A stretch of DNA of 50,099 bases from an uncultured Bacteroidales bacterium (GCA_902802265.1 CADCLN010000030.1:1-50099); one strand, 5' to 3'. Positions 16,857 through 25,856 are shown, numbered from the stretch's first letter. Notes: generated by a model not told the origin, from the letters alone. Program-made: numbers and translations.

Positions 16857-16959
16857 GTTCTTTTTACCACAACAGATTACACAAATTACACAGAAAAATC
16901 ATATTTTAACTAAAATTCTTATTCATTTTCTTCCGTTGGGCCCCAAGAAGTCTATAAAA

Positions 16960-16997
16960 CAGAAACTTCGGATATCTAAAAATACCCGAAGTTTCTG
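16960..16997. terminator. Perfect 12-bp hairpin after the unknown lipoprotein gene
   Basis: CAGAAACTTCGG (16960-16971) pairs with CCGAAGTTTCTG (16986-16997). It lies 41 bp past the stop of the minus-strand lipoprotein and fits an intrinsic terminator, though the T-run is weak. Confidence 0.6.
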
Positions 16998-17037
16998 CTT
17001 TCTTATATATTATTAAAAGATAAATATCAAGATTCCA

Positions 17038-18120
17038 TTATTCGCCTTCATAAATCTCTGGATATAGGTACTGCATCTCCACGACATATTGGTTTCCATA
17101 TTCAAATACACCATATCGCAGGATATTCTCCATGCAAGCTAATACAAGAAATTCGTTGATTGCGTTCATATCTTGTGGGTAGTCCGCTATGTATGAAAGA
17201 ATGGTGCTGCAACAAATGTTACGGTAATGATTGTATATCCAATTGGGTATTTCAGAGTCTTTCGACATGCCTTTTGCATCCTGATATAATGCACGCCATT
17301 TGCGCCAAAGCTCGCATAGGTACAAGGAATATCTTTTCTCCTTCATGAGTGATTCCATGATCGGAATGGCAGGATTCAGTTCATTGTCCTCTATCCATGA
17401 GTCCGTGTCAGCCATGTATGCATGACTAAGCTCCATTGCATAGATGCAGCGAGCATCAAAGTCTTTCGCATTGTGATACTTCTTTTTCAGTTCATCAATC
17501 ATTTTGTCATTGCCACGCTTTTCTATCAATTCTTTCCATTCGGGCACACTTGCACATTGATTACACTCTTCCGAATACAGTTTTTTATCAAACTCGCCGA
17601 ATGTACTTACGTTGTATTTTTCAGACAGATATGCATATAAATCATCTTTTGTCTTCCAGGGGTTAAGCAACGCTGGGTTAACACTATCTGGATTGACAGA
17701 AAGTAAATTCAGTATTTCTTTTTTATAGGCTTTCAGCTTATTCAAGACTTCTGCATCTTTGACTTTTGTGACGTCAATACTTTTGATAGCCTTAGTTACA
17801 TCATGGTTCAACCCTCGCATTTGCAAATCATAGTCGGTTATTATGCTGTTCTGAACAACCGACGCATTATAAGCATCTACCAACCGCTTGACAATGTCTG
17901 ACTTTTGTATAGAGGAATCGATTTGTAGCCATTGGTCCTCATTGGAGAGGGTCCTGAACTCCAATTTATATTCAGATGAATCATTACGTAAACTATCTAA
18001 ATCTGTAAGATTGCTGCTATTGCTCGTATTCTGCTGCTTATTGCTGTTTTGACCACAGCCGCAAACGAATGTCAAACAAATGGCTATTCCTAATAATTTC
18101 AAATATTTAATCATTTTCAT
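17038..18120 (-). CDS. Hypothetical lipoprotein, helical
   Basis: 360 residues, not recognised. The N-terminus is a lipoprotein signal (KYLKLLGIAICLTFVCGC, lipid Cys at about residue 22) followed by an Asn/Ser/Gln-rich linker, so the mature protein is membrane-anchored, probably in the outer membrane. The body is mostly alpha-helical and charged, with Cys pairs at CNQCASVPEW (about 188-197) and CCSTIL (about 303-308). No catalytic motif is visible. It stands alone, with dispersed GATTACAC repeats upstream and a hairpin downstream. I found no clear promoter box. Confidence 0.65.
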   Translation of the reverse strand: MKMIKYLKLLGIAICLTFVCGCGQNSNKQQNTSNSSNLTDLDSLRNDSSEYKLEFRTLSNEDQWLQIDSSIQKSDIVKRLVDAYNASVVQNSIITDYDLQMRGLNHDVTKAIKSIDVTKVKDAEVLNKLKAYKKEILNLLSVNPDSVNPALLNPWKTKDDLYAYLSEKYNVSTFGEFDKKLYSEECNQCASVPEWKELIEKRGNDKMIDELKKKYHNAKDFDARCIYAMELSHAYMADTDSWIEDNELNPAIPIMESLMKEKRYSLYLCELWRKWRALYQDAKGMSKDSEIPNWIYNHYRNICCSTILSYIADYPQDMNAINEFLVLACMENILRYGVFEYGNQYVVEMQYLYPEIYEGE

Positions 18121-18144
18121 TTAAACCTTTTTTCTAAGTTTATT

Positions 18145-18198
18145 ACCACAGATTACACAGATTAAACGGATTTTTTGAACCACAGATTACACAGATTA
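18145..18198. repeat. Two copies of a 20-bp ACCACAGATTACACAGATTA repeat
   Basis: Identical 20-mers at 18145-18164 and 18179-18198, 34 bp apart. Related sequences occur near 16866-16892, 45672-45690 and 46383-46406, always between genes. Confidence 0.75.
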
Positions 18199-18216
18199 AA
18201 AAAACGTCATAAAAGC

Positions 18217-18364
18217 AGTTCTGCCGTTGCGGTAGGAAAGTTCTCTGACTGCGGTGGCAAAGTTCTGCTGCTGCAACGGCACTGCATTGCCAGACGAGTG
18301 GGAAAGTTCTGCCGCTGCAGTGGGAGAACTTTCCCACTGCAGCGGCAGAACTGTCGTACTGAGG
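18217..18364. repeat. 22-bp tandem repeat array with an inverted unit
   Basis: Six full and one partial 22-base units with consensus near AGTTCTGCCGCTGCAGTGGG start at 18217, 18239, 18261, 18283, 18305, 18327 and 18349. The unit at 18327 is inverted, so 18305-18325 pairs perfectly over 21 bp with 18332-18352 around a 6-base loop. The array fills the whole gap up to the stop codon of the next gene at 18365. Confidence 0.85.
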
Positions 18365-19822
18365 TTAGTGTTCAGTCTTTGACTTGGATTGGGCTTTCTC
18401 GGCTTTCTTCTTGGCTTTCGCTTCGGCTTTTTCGGCCTTTTCGCGAGCTTTGTCTTCAGCCTTTTCTGCCTTGTCAGCTTCAGCTTCTGCCTTGGCACGA
18501 GCCTTCTCTTCTTCGGCTTCAGCTTTGGCACGAGCCTTCTCTGCTTCGGCTTCTGCTTTGGCACGAGCTTTCTCTTCTTCGGCTTCTGCTTTGGCACGAG
18601 TTTTTTCTGTTTCAGCATCAGCTTTGGCCTTAGCCTTGGCATCCAACTTTTCTGCTTCAGCCTTAGCATCGGGCTTCAGGGCTTCTGCTTCGGGTTTCTG
18701 GGCATCGGTTTCGGGTTTTTGGGCTTCTGCTTCGGGCTGAGCGGCATCGGGGTTGGCTTTGGCAGCAGCCTTTTCAGCTTTTGCCTTGGCTTTGGCTTCG
18801 GCAGCTTGTTGCTTCTTGAGAGCCTTTTCGGCTGCTTTGGCTTCCTTCTCGGCAGCCTTGCGGGCTTTCTCCTCTTCGCGGAGTCTCTCCTTCACGGTGA
18901 CCACTTTAGGGTTATAGACTCCACGTTTGCGCACCGTGGGCTTGGCGGCAGGTTTCTCTTCTGCCTGTTCGTCAGCCTTTGCTTCGGGTTTTTCGTCAGC
19001 CTTGACTTCTTCGGGCTTCTCGTCCTTTTTGAGTTCCAGTTTCTTTTCTGCTTGTCCGTCAGCTTTGACCTCAGCAGGTTTCTCTTCGGGCTTGGCCTCT
19101 ACCTTTTTGGGGGCTTCGGACTTGACCTCTGGCTGAGTTTCAGTCTTGCCGGCAGTTGGTGCTTCCGCTTTCGCCTTTTTGGCGGCAGCTTTGGCAGCTT
19201 TTTCTTGTTCTTTGGCTGCTGCCTTAGCAGCTTTCTCTTGCTCTTTGGCCGCAGCCTTGGCAGCCTTTTCTTGCTCCTTGGCAATAGCCTTGGCAGCTTT
19301 TTCGGAGACTGGAGACGGGGTAGTGGCAGCGGCGGCGGCAGCCGTTCCGGCAGCCACGACGGGAGCAGCGACGTCGGCAGTCTTGCTGGCAGACTTGTTG
19401 CGTTCCCTTCTGACGGAGAGTTTCTCCTGCTTGGGGGCGGGATTCATGTCGGCGAGTGAAGCGTAGTCGCGCTTGGCGGAGGCACGGGGCGCGAGGGATT
19501 TGCCGAGCAGGGCAGCCTGTTCAGCCTCGGTCAGTTCCTTGCCATTCTTTTGTTTCTGCTTGGCGCGTTGTTTCAGCTTCTTCAGGTTCTCCTTCTCCTT
19601 CTGTACTTCGCGCTTGTGGTGTGCCAGGTCTTTCATGGCACGGTTCTTTTGGCGTTCCAGTTCGCGCACTTCCTGTTGTTTGGCTTTCTGCTCGGCTTTG
19701 AGCGATTTGATTCGCTCGGTGAGCAGAATCTGCACGGTATCTACTTCGGTAGCCGTGGCCGCTGAGAGGGGCGGCGTGATGAGCAGAAGTAGTAGCAGTA
19801 AAGTGGAATGAGTATGTTTCAT
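18365..19822 (-). CDS. Exported Ala/Lys/Glu-rich repeat coiled-coil protein
   Basis: 485 residues. The signal peptide has a run of seven Leu and ends SAATA. After a basic helical segment (about 30-110) most of the chain is low complexity: EKAAKAAAKEQ repeats (11 residues, about 180-215), a KPEEVKADEK Pro/Glu section (about 235-290), and EEEKARAKAEA-type 11-residue repeats (about 400-455). This gives a long charged helix like the central part of TolA, spanning periplasm or wall. No enzymatic domain is seen. Because of the repeats, antisense frames stay open; they are not genes. Its stop abuts the 22-bp array at 18217-18364. Confidence 0.75.
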   Translation of the reverse strand: MKHTHSTLLLLLLLITPPLSAATATEVDTVQILLTERIKSLKAEQKAKQQEVRELERQKNRAMKDLAHHKREVQKEKENLKKLKQRAKQKQKNGKELTEAEQAALLGKSLAPRASAKRDYASLADMNPAPKQEKLSVRRERNKSASKTADVAAPVVAAGTAAAAAATTPSPVSEKAAKAIAKEQEKAAKAAAKEQEKAAKAAAKEQEKAAKAAAKKAKAEAPTAGKTETQPEVKSEAPKKVEAKPEEKPAEVKADGQAEKKLELKKDEKPEEVKADEKPEAKADEQAEEKPAAKPTVRKRGVYNPKVVTVKERLREEEKARKAAEKEAKAAEKALKKQQAAEAKAKAKAEKAAAKANPDAAQPEAEAQKPETDAQKPEAEALKPDAKAEAEKLDAKAKAKADAETEKTRAKAEAEEEKARAKAEAEAEKARAKAEAEEEKARAKAEAEADKAEKAEDKAREKAEKAEAKAKKKAEKAQSKSKTEH

Positions 19823-19838
19823 GTTCTTGTTTATTTAT

Positions 19839-19947
19839 CTAAGGAACCTTTAGGAATTTAGGAAAAGTCCTTTTGAGTCTTTAGACGTTACGGGAGAAAA
19901 ATTCCTTGATTCCCTAATTGGCTACCGCCGAGCTAAAGGTTCCTTAG
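19839..19947. repeat. Inverted repeat CTAAGGAACCTTTAG ... CTAAAGGTTCCTTAG
   Basis: 19839-19853 is the exact reverse complement of 19933-19947; the loop is 79 bases. The right arm overlaps the dispersed motif CCGAGCTAAAGG. It lies between the stop of proS and the start of the coiled-coil gene, both on the minus strand. Confidence 0.75.
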
Positions 19948-19981
19948 AAAAGAAAAAATCTATTCCTTAGCAAAAATGAAA

Positions 19982-21460
19982 TCAATAAGCACGGGCGATG
20001 AGCACTCGGCAGGTAGCCGGTTTGCCGCTGACCATGTCGGTGCCAGGAGTCTGTTCGAAAGCGTAGGGCACGCAGCGGATGGTGGCCTGGGTGTCTTCCT
20101 TGATTTTGGCTTCGGTCTCGGCTGTGCCGTCCCAGTGGCAAAGGAAGAATCCGCCGTCCTTGATGCGTTCCTTGAATTCGTCGTAGTTGTCGCATTCGTA
20201 GATGTGTGCGTCGCGGAACTTGACAGCCTTCTGGTAGATGTTCTGCTGGATGTCGTCGAGGAGTTTCTGGATGTACTGCTCGATGCCTTCGAGGGGCACA
20301 TTTTCCTTCTCCAGTGTGTCGCGACGCATGATTTCTACCAGTCCCTGTTCCAGGTCGCGTGCGCCGAGGACAAGGCGTACAGGCACACCCTTCAGTTCGT
20401 AGTCGGCGAACTTGAAGCCTGGGCGTCGGTTGTCGGCGTTGTCGTACTTCACGCTGATGCCCATTGTTCGCAGGTTCTGCATGAGGGCATTGGCCTTTTC
20501 GTCGAGCATAGGCATCTGGGCAGGTTTTCCGATGGGGATGATGACCACCTGCAAGGGGGCGAGGGCAGGCGGGAGGACGAGTCCGTTGTCGTCGCTGTGG
20601 GTCATGATGAGCGCACCCATCAGTCGGGTGGAAACGCCCCAGGATGTTGCCCAGGCATATTCGGGCTTGTTGTCCTTGTTGAGGAAGGTCACGTCGAAAG
20701 CCTTGCCGAAGTTCTGGCCCAGGAAGTGGCTGGTGCCCGACTGCAGAGCCTTGCCGTCTTGCATCATGGCTTCGATGGTGTAGGTGTCGAGTGCGCCGGC
20801 AAAGCGTTCTGTCTCGCTCTTCACGCCTTGCAATACGGGTACGGCCATGTATTTCTCGGCAAATTCGGCATAAATCTTGAGCATGAGCTTGGCGCGGTCT
20901 TCAGCCTCCTCGCGGGTGGCGTGGGCTGTGTGGCCTTCCTGCCAGAGAAATTCGGAGGTGCGCAGGAAGAGGCGGGTGCGCATTTCCCAACGCATGACGT
21001 TGCACCACTGGTTGCACAGGATGGGCAGGTCGCGGTAGGAGTTGATCCAGCCCTTGTAGGTGTTCCAGATGATGGTCTCCGACGTGGGACGGATGATGAG
21101 TTCCTCTTCGAGCTTGGCTGCGGGGTCAACCACTACGCCGTCGTGTGCCTCGTTGGTCTTCAGGCGGTAGTGGGTCACGACGGCACATTCCTTGGCAAAG
21201 CCTTCCACGTGTTCGGCTTCGCGGCTGAGGAACGACTTGGGGATGAGCAAAGGGAAGTAAGCGTTCTGCACGCCCGTCTGCTTGAACATGCCGTCGAGGG
21301 CCTGCTGCATTTTCTCCCATATTGCATAGCCGTAGGGCTTGATGACCATGCAGCCGCGCACGTCGGATTGTTCGGCGAGGTCAGCCTTTACCACCAGTTC
21401 GTTGTACCATTTTGAGTAATCCTCACTACGTTTAGTGAGGTCTTTCAGTTCTGTTGCCAT
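19982..21460 (-). CDS. proS: Prolyl-tRNA synthetase (archaeal/eukaryotic-type)
   Basis: 492 residues, the length of the compact ProRS type found in archaea, eukaryotes and Bacteroidetes, without the bacterial editing insertion. Class II motifs are visible: motif 1 region [14 protein letters not shown] (about 39-52), motif 2 [20 protein letters not shown] (about 151-170) and motif 3 near [19 protein letters not shown] (about 275-293). An anticodon-binding domain follows at about 300-400, then the C-terminal domain ending with RAY. It charges tRNA-Pro. A promoter box lies 35 bp upstream of the start. Confidence 0.96.
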   Translation of the reverse strand: MATELKDLTKRSEDYSKWYNELVVKADLAEQSDVRGCMVIKPYGYAIWEKMQQALDGMFKQTGVQNAYFPLLIPKSFLSREAEHVEGFAKECAVVTHYRLKTNEAHDGVVVDPAAKLEEELIIRPTSETIIWNTYKGWINSYRDLPILCNQWCNVMRWEMRTRLFLRTSEFLWQEGHTAHATREEAEDRAKLMLKIYAEFAEKYMAVPVLQGVKSETERFAGALDTYTIEAMMQDGKALQSGTSHFLGQNFGKAFDVTFLNKDNKPEYAWATSWGVSTRLMGALIMTHSDDNGLVLPPALAPLQVVIIPIGKPAQMPMLDEKANALMQNLRTMGISVKYDNADNRRPGFKFADYELKGVPVRLVLGARDLEQGLVEIMRRDTLEKENVPLEGIEQYIQKLLDDIQQNIYQKAVKFRDAHIYECDNYDEFKERIKDGGFFLCHWDGTAETEAKIKEDTQATIRCVPYAFEQTPGTDMVSGKPATCRVLIARAY

Positions 21461-21494
21461 AGTTGTTTACATGTTTTATATTAATTTTTGGCGG

Positions 21495-21502
21495 CAAAGA
21501 TA
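21495..21502 (-). promoter_or_regulatory. -7 promoter box for proS
   Basis: Minus strand TATCTTTG, about 35 bp upstream of the proS start codon. Confidence 0.65.
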
Positions 21503-21545
21503 CAAAAAAATAAATAATAAAAGATGAAGAATGAAGAATATTTCT

Positions 21546-21553
21546 TATCTTTG
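21546..21553 (+). promoter_or_regulatory. -7 promoter box for the OmpA/mtgA pair
   Basis: TATCTTTG followed by GCGGCG, 47 bp upstream of the OmpA-family start at 21600. It is divergent from the proS promoter. Confidence 0.7.
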
Positions 21554-21599
21554 CGGCGTTTTTAAAACACATCAACCAACTTTAAACATTGTAAAGCGT

Positions 21600-22322
21600 A
21601 TGAAAAATCTGAAAGTAATTGCATTTGTACTGAGTGCATTGGTTGTTTTCGCAGGCTGCGGAAATATGAACAACACCACAAAAGGTGGTATGATAGGTGG
21701 CGCTGGCGGTGCTGCTCTGGGCACGCTGGCTGGCGTTCTGATTGGTAAAGGCGCTGGCGGTGCTGCCATTGGTGCCGCTATCGGTACGGCTGTAGGTGCT
21801 ACGGCAGGTGTGCTGATTGGAAAGAAGATGGACAAGGCAAAGGCTGCCGCTGCGGCTGTGGAGAATGCCAAGGTGGAGGAAGTGACTGACCAGAACGGCC
21901 TGAAGGCTGTGAAAATCACTTTCGACTCGGGCATCCTGTTCTCTTCAGGCAGTTCTACATTGAGCTCCGATGCACAGAAATCCCTGCAGAAGTTTGCCAA
22001 CGATGTGCTGAAGGTGAACAGCGACATGGACTGCTCTATCCAGGGCTACACCGACAACACAGGCTTCAAGGGCAGCACGGCTGAACAGAGTGCACAGAAG
22101 AACCAGCAGCTCAGTCTGCAGCGTGCACAGGCTGTCTCTACTTACCTGGTGAACCTGGGTGTGCCTGCCTCGCAAATCAAGGCCATCGAGGGTTTCGGCG
22201 AAGCCAATCCTGTAGCCGACAACTCTACCAATGAGGGCAGAACGCAGAACCGCCGCGTAGAGGTTTACATCTATGCTTCTGAAGCCATGATTAATGCCGC
22301 AAATGCCGGCACTCTGCAGTAA
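21600..22322 (+). CDS. OmpA-family lipoprotein with glycine-zipper segment
   Basis: 240 residues from the ATG at 21600. I chose it because the longer frame starts upstream of the promoter box. The lipoprotein signal ends VVFAGCG. Residues about 30-85 form a Gly/Ala-rich glycine-zipper membrane segment (GGMIGGAGGAALGTLAG, GAAIGAAIGTAVGAT). The C-terminal half is an OmpA domain that binds peptidoglycan (SSGSSTLSSDAQKSL, then IQGYTDNTG, then EGRTQNRRVEVYIYA). It ties the outer membrane to the wall. mtgA starts at the base after its stop, so the two are one operon concerned with the cell wall. Confidence 0.92.
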   Translation: MKNLKVIAFVLSALVVFAGCGNMNNTTKGGMIGGAGGAALGTLAGVLIGKGAGGAAIGAAIGTAVGATAGVLIGKKMDKAKAAAAAVENAKVEEVTDQNGLKAVKITFDSGILFSSGSSTLSSDAQKSLQKFANDVLKVNSDMDCSIQGYTDNTGFKGSTAEQSAQKNQQLSLQRAQAVSTYLVNLGVPASQIKAIEGFGEANPVADNSTNEGRTQNRRVEVYIYASEAMINAANAGTLQ

Positions 22323-23039
22323 ATGATAGGACGTTTCTTTGAAAAAATATGGAAGTTCCTGAAGTGGGCCATCATCGCCTTCTTTGGAACTTCCATTCTT
22401 TCAGTCGTGGTGTACCGCTGGATGCCTGTGCCGTGTTCGCCGTTGATGTTCATCCGCTGTGCACAGCAGCTGAAGAACGGCGAGTCGCTCAAGCTGAAGC
22501 ATCACTGGGTGCCGCTCGACAGCATTTCGGCAGACCTGCCTTTGGCTGTCTGGGCGAGTGAGGACCAGAACTTCATGAACCACAACGGATTTGACTTCAC
22601 GCAGATTAAAACCGCCGTACAGGAGCACATGGACGGCAAGCGCGACCGTGGAGCCAGCACCATCAGTCAGCAGACGGCCAAGAATGTGTTCCTGTGGCCC
22701 TCTCACAGCTGGGTGCGCAAGGGGCTGGAGGTGTATTTCACGGTGCTGATAGAAACGCTGTGGAGCAAGCAGCGCATCATGGAGGTGTATCTCAACACCA
22801 TTGAGATGGGCAACGGCATCTACGGCGCCGAGGCTGTGGCATTGGAGCACTTCGGTTGTCAGGCCAAAGACTTGACGCGACGGCAATGTGCCATGATTGC
22901 GGTTTCGCTGCCCAATCCGATTCGCATGGACAGTTCCGCTCCTTCGTCCTACATGTATCGCCGCCAGTCGTGGGTGCTCCGCCAAATGCGCTGGTTAGGA
23001 GAGTTTCCGAAGAGGGAAGAGAAAGAGGAAAAGAAATGA
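22323..23039 (+). CDS. mtgA: Monofunctional peptidoglycan glycosyltransferase
   Basis: 238 residues. One N-terminal membrane helix (about 10-35) anchors a GT51 domain that polymerises lipid II into glycan strands. Family motifs are present: SEDQNFMNHNGFD (about 79-91, catalytic Glu), RGASTISQQTAKNVFLW (about 108-124) and LNTIEMGNGIYGAEAVA (about 158-174, second Glu). No transpeptidase domain follows, so it is the monofunctional type. It directly abuts the OmpA lipoprotein gene and is followed by a strong terminator. Confidence 0.95.
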   Translation: MIGRFFEKIWKFLKWAIIAFFGTSILSVVVYRWMPVPCSPLMFIRCAQQLKNGESLKLKHHWVPLDSISADLPLAVWASEDQNFMNHNGFDFTQIKTAVQEHMDGKRDRGASTISQQTAKNVFLWPSHSWVRKGLEVYFTVLIETLWSKQRIMEVYLNTIEMGNGIYGAEAVALEHFGCQAKDLTRRQCAMIAVSLPNPIRMDSSAPSSYMYRRQSWVLRQMRWLGEFPKREEKEEKK

Positions 23040-23053
23040 AAAAACAAGCGTGA

Positions 23054-23092
23054 ACCCCGAAAGTCAGACAAAAAACTTTCGGGGTCCACTTC
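23054..23092 (+). terminator. Intrinsic terminator after mtgA
   Basis: ACCCCGAAAGT (23054-23064) pairs perfectly with ACTTTCGGGGT (23075-23085); a T-rich tail follows. It ends the OmpA-mtgA unit. Confidence 0.85.
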
Positions 23093-23132
23093 TTTTTTGC
23101 ATGCCCCCAATAGTTAACGGGGCTTCACAGTT

Positions 23133-25190
23133 TTACTTCACGAATACTTTCTTGTTTCCTTGAATGTAAATGCCTGAGAGGGTTGGACGACCGCTCAGAC
23201 GTTGACCACTCAGCGTATAGAAAACAGGGTTGTTCTCAACGTCGGCCTTCGTGATATGGATGTCGGTAGCGTCTTCAGGCAACTCTGGGTTGTTGGTCAA
23301 CAGATAGAGCTGTCCGCCGTAGAATGGGTTGCAAGTGCCGAAGTACAGACCTTCTTCTGTGGCCAGGAACGATGGGCATCCGTAGTTATATTTGTCGCCG
23401 AAGCCGTTGCGAGTGATGGTCTCGAATGTTTCACCGTCGGAGGTGCGGTACATGTCGAATCCCCATTCGTTGATCATTACTGTATTGTTGATGTAGATAT
23501 ACATGGCTATACCTTGCGTATCAATCTTGTTGTAAATCTCCTGAATGGCTTGTCTTGCCTGTTCCAAGATAGACTGGGCGTTGTCAGCATCCGGCAGATT
23601 GCTGATGGACGATTCAATCATTGACACAATCTCCTGAATCATTCCGCTGTAGTTTATCAGTACCATGATGGTGTTGTCGTCAATCCGCTCTGTTTCTACA
23701 AACTGATCCAGGAAAGTTTTGAGGCTTTCTAGTTTTGCAGCAAGATTTTTTGCAATCTTTTCTGGTATCTCTCCTTTCTTTGAATCGACAAGAAGCTGGA
23801 TGGCCTTTGTGATGTAGCCAATCTTCGAGTATTTCTCTTCCTGCGACATATTGAAGAAATTGCCATTGGTCAGCTGTGTGAGGTATCCGTAGAAGATGCC
23901 TGCGTCCATCGTTGCGATGTAGAGCTGGCCGTCGTATTCGCCCAGTCGCCAGATATATTCGTTGGTAGTGCCTTCCATCAGTTTCGTGAAGTTCTTCAGT
24001 TCTTCAAACTTGCCTGTCTCGTCGTTCAGACACCACACCTTCTGTGGGTTTTGCAACGAATTGAACATATAGAACAAGTAATCCGAAGCCTTTACGTCCT
24101 TGCCGGCAACCTGCTGAAGGAATCCAGCGAAGGCAGAAGCTTCACCACCAAAGGAGTGGTCGAAGTTATACGCATACAACTTGCCCTTAAATTCATAGAC
24201 AGAACCAATCAGCGAGCGCATGGTGCCTGGCTCTCCGCCTACTACATCGCTCAGACCAGGGTTGTTGATGCCGTTGTTCAGACCAGCCACTTCTTCCCAG
24301 TACCAGCCATATTCGTTGGCTTTCTCGTCCTTTGCAGCGGGGTGACCCTTATAGATGACGAATCCTGCGTGGCTTGGGGCAGTGGCATAGATGTAACCGT
24401 CATGGCTGGCAAGTTCCCAGATTGGGGCACCGGCCCAGCTGCTCATAATATCATCGTAGGCTACGTCGCCGAAGTCCTTATAGTCGGCCACACGTTCCCA
24501 CACGGTGTCGTCCTCGTTGCTTTTGCGCAGCACGGCCATCTTCGTGGGGATGCGCTCGTCGTCGGCATCTACCACTTCGCGGTCGTCAGCTCCGGCAAAG
24601 AACAGGTGTCCGTCATACTCGCAGTTGGCACGCAGAGAAACCGAACCCATTGTCTCGAACACTTTGGTGAAGTTTCCGTCTTTGTCCAGTCTCAGGATAT
24701 ACTGAGACACGGTGGGGTCAGCGCTATAAGATCCAAAATAAACATTGTCGCCAAAAGTGACGGCCATACGGTAATAAACGGCCTTTTCGCCTGTGTAAAT
24801 CACCTTGAATTCACCCGTCTTGCGGTTATAAGAAATGATGTTGGCACCTTCGTTGGCATCATTGCGTGGAATGTCGCCATTCGTCACCACGTCAATCATT
24901 GACCAAAACGAATCTACAGAAATGCCGCTGGCAGCAAAAGCTGGGGCATAAAGATTGACCAGTGCGCTGGCGATGTTGCGAGTGGTCGCGATGTAAATTT
25001 CATCGCCACGCATGGCAAGTCGCCACGTGTAGCTGTTTTCGCGGTCGCCACCAGGCATAAGTCCGTCAACTTCTCGTTCTCCTCTGTCAGGATTAGAGAT
25101 TTTTGTTACTGTGTAATTGTCTTGTGCATAGACATTTACTGCACCGCAGGTAAGGGTGGCGGCAAGCACCCATGAGTAAAATTTCTTCAT
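23133..25190 (-). CDS. Large secreted protein with C-terminal sorting-like tail
   Basis: 685 residues, family not recognised. A signal peptide (ending VNVYAQ) shows export. The body alternates short strands of the type DGYIYATAPSH, GKLYAYNFDHS, DGQLYIATMDAG and EGLYFGTCNPFYGG. This spacing suggests a beta-propeller or repeat-sandwich, interrupted by a helical stretch at about 460-560. The last 30 residues (FYTLSGQRLSGRPTLSGIYI, then KKVFVK) are a sorting-like tail of the type seen on type IX secretion substrates, closely matching that of the protein at 36973-37740. It follows a lipoprotein gene after 155 bp that include two palindromes. Confidence 0.8.
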   Translation of the reverse strand: MKKFYSWVLAATLTCGAVNVYAQDNYTVTKISNPDRGEREVDGLMPGGDRENSYTWRLAMRGDEIYIATTRNIASALVNLYAPAFAASGISVDSFWSMIDVVTNGDIPRNDANEGANIISYNRKTGEFKVIYTGEKAVYYRMAVTFGDNVYFGSYSADPTVSQYILRLDKDGNFTKVFETMGSVSLRANCEYDGHLFFAGADDREVVDADDERIPTKMAVLRKSNEDDTVWERVADYKDFGDVAYDDIMSSWAGAPIWELASHDGYIYATAPSHAGFVIYKGHPAAKDEKANEYGWYWEEVAGLNNGINNPGLSDVVGGEPGTMRSLIGSVYEFKGKLYAYNFDHSFGGEASAFAGFLQQVAGKDVKASDYLFYMFNSLQNPQKVWCLNDETGKFEELKNFTKLMEGTTNEYIWRLGEYDGQLYIATMDAGIFYGYLTQLTNGNFFNMSQEEKYSKIGYITKAIQLLVDSKKGEIPEKIAKNLAAKLESLKTFLDQFVETERIDDNTIMVLINYSGMIQEIVSMIESSISNLPDADNAQSILEQARQAIQEIYNKIDTQGIAMYIYINNTVMINEWGFDMYRTSDGETFETITRNGFGDKYNYGCPSFLATEEGLYFGTCNPFYGGQLYLLTNNPELPEDATDIHITKADVENNPVFYTLSGQRLSGRPTLSGIYIQGNKKVFVK

Positions 25191-25260
25191 AAAATAGTTT
25201 TTTGTTAGTTAAAAAAAATATATATACCTCTATTATTAGAAAGGGTATTTGTCATAAAGC

Positions 25261-25314
25261 AAACAAATTTGTTTGGTCAGACAAAGTCGATGTGATTACC
25301 AAACAAATTTGTTA
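25261..25314. promoter_or_regulatory. Twin AAACAAATTTGTTT palindromes, possible operator
   Basis: A perfect 14-bp palindrome at 25261-25274 and a near-perfect copy at 25301-25314 (AAACAAATTTGTTA), centres 40 bp apart. They are 70-125 bp upstream of the secreted-protein start at 25190. Flanking GG/CC makes the pair look like facing copies. A dimeric repressor site is possible; no candidate regulator is nearby. Confidence 0.45.
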
Positions 25315-25345
25315 TATCATGTTCAAGGAGATGTATTCCAAGCCT

Positions 25346-25798
25346 CTACTTAGCCTGTTCTCTCACGAGTGTCTTAATGTCAGAGTCTTTTATTTCGCGC
25401 CACTGCGTTTGTGTGGCAGTCAGACTAAGAACAACATATTGCTCTACATCGCCATCTTCCTCTGTGATGGTGAGGCGGTTGTTCTGGTAGGTGTAAACGA
25501 AGTTGTCAGCATCGTCGCGTCTGAGTTCTTCTCCGTAGTAGTTCCATTCCTCGGAATAGCCAGTGCCGTTGTCGTTGAAGGTGTAGTAGTCGTAGCCTTC
25601 CACCCTTCCGTTGTCGTAGTCTGTGTATTTCCATCTGCCACCTGTCAGTACAGAAGAAAAGTCTGGGCTAATCTGGTCATTGTTTGGATTCTGATTCTGA
25701 TTGTTCTTGTTATCATCGTCGTCACCGCACGATACAAGGTTTACACTCGCAATAGCGACCATGAGCATGGTCATGATTCTAAAAAATGAACGTTTCAT
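25346..25798 (-). CDS. Small lipoprotein, lipocalin-like
   Basis: 150 residues. The signal ends in lipobox NLVSCG with Cys near residue 24, followed by an acidic/Asn linker (DDDDNKNNQNQNPNN), the usual arrangement for outer-membrane-exported Bacteroidetes lipoproteins. The mature domain has GGRWKYTDYDNG, YDYYTFNDNGTGYSEEW and RLTITEEDGDVEQYVVLSL. This is the strand pattern of lipocalin-like or DUF-type domains that often accompany surface proteins. Ligand unknown. It has its own promoter box at 25849-25856. Confidence 0.75.
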   Translation of the reverse strand: MKRSFFRIMTMLMVAIASVNLVSCGDDDDNKNNQNQNPNNDQISPDFSSVLTGGRWKYTDYDNGRVEGYDYYTFNDNGTGYSEEWNYYGEELRRDDADNFVYTYQNNRLTITEEDGDVEQYVVLSLTATQTQWREIKDSDIKTLVREQAK

Positions 25799-25848
25799 AA
25801 TAAGTTTTTTTGATGGGTTAGTAATATTTTAGTTTTGGTTTGTCGAGG

Positions 25849-25856
25849 CAAAGGTA
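25849..25856 (-). promoter_or_regulatory. -7 promoter box for the small lipoprotein
   Basis: Minus strand TACCTTTG, 51 bp upstream of the start codon at 25798. Confidence 0.6.

Noticed and set aside
18384-19459. Long antisense open frames across the Ala/Lys/Glu-rich gene (up to about 356 codons)
   Set aside because: They arise from the repeat composition of the real gene (GCC/AAG/GAG codons leave antisense frames without stops). Their products are Phe/Leu/Gly or Ser/Ala low-complexity chains with no promoter and no domain.
19976-21415. Plus-strand gene of 479 codons opposite proS
   Set aside because: proS on the minus strand has all class II synthetase motifs and a promoter; the plus-strand frame is its shadow.
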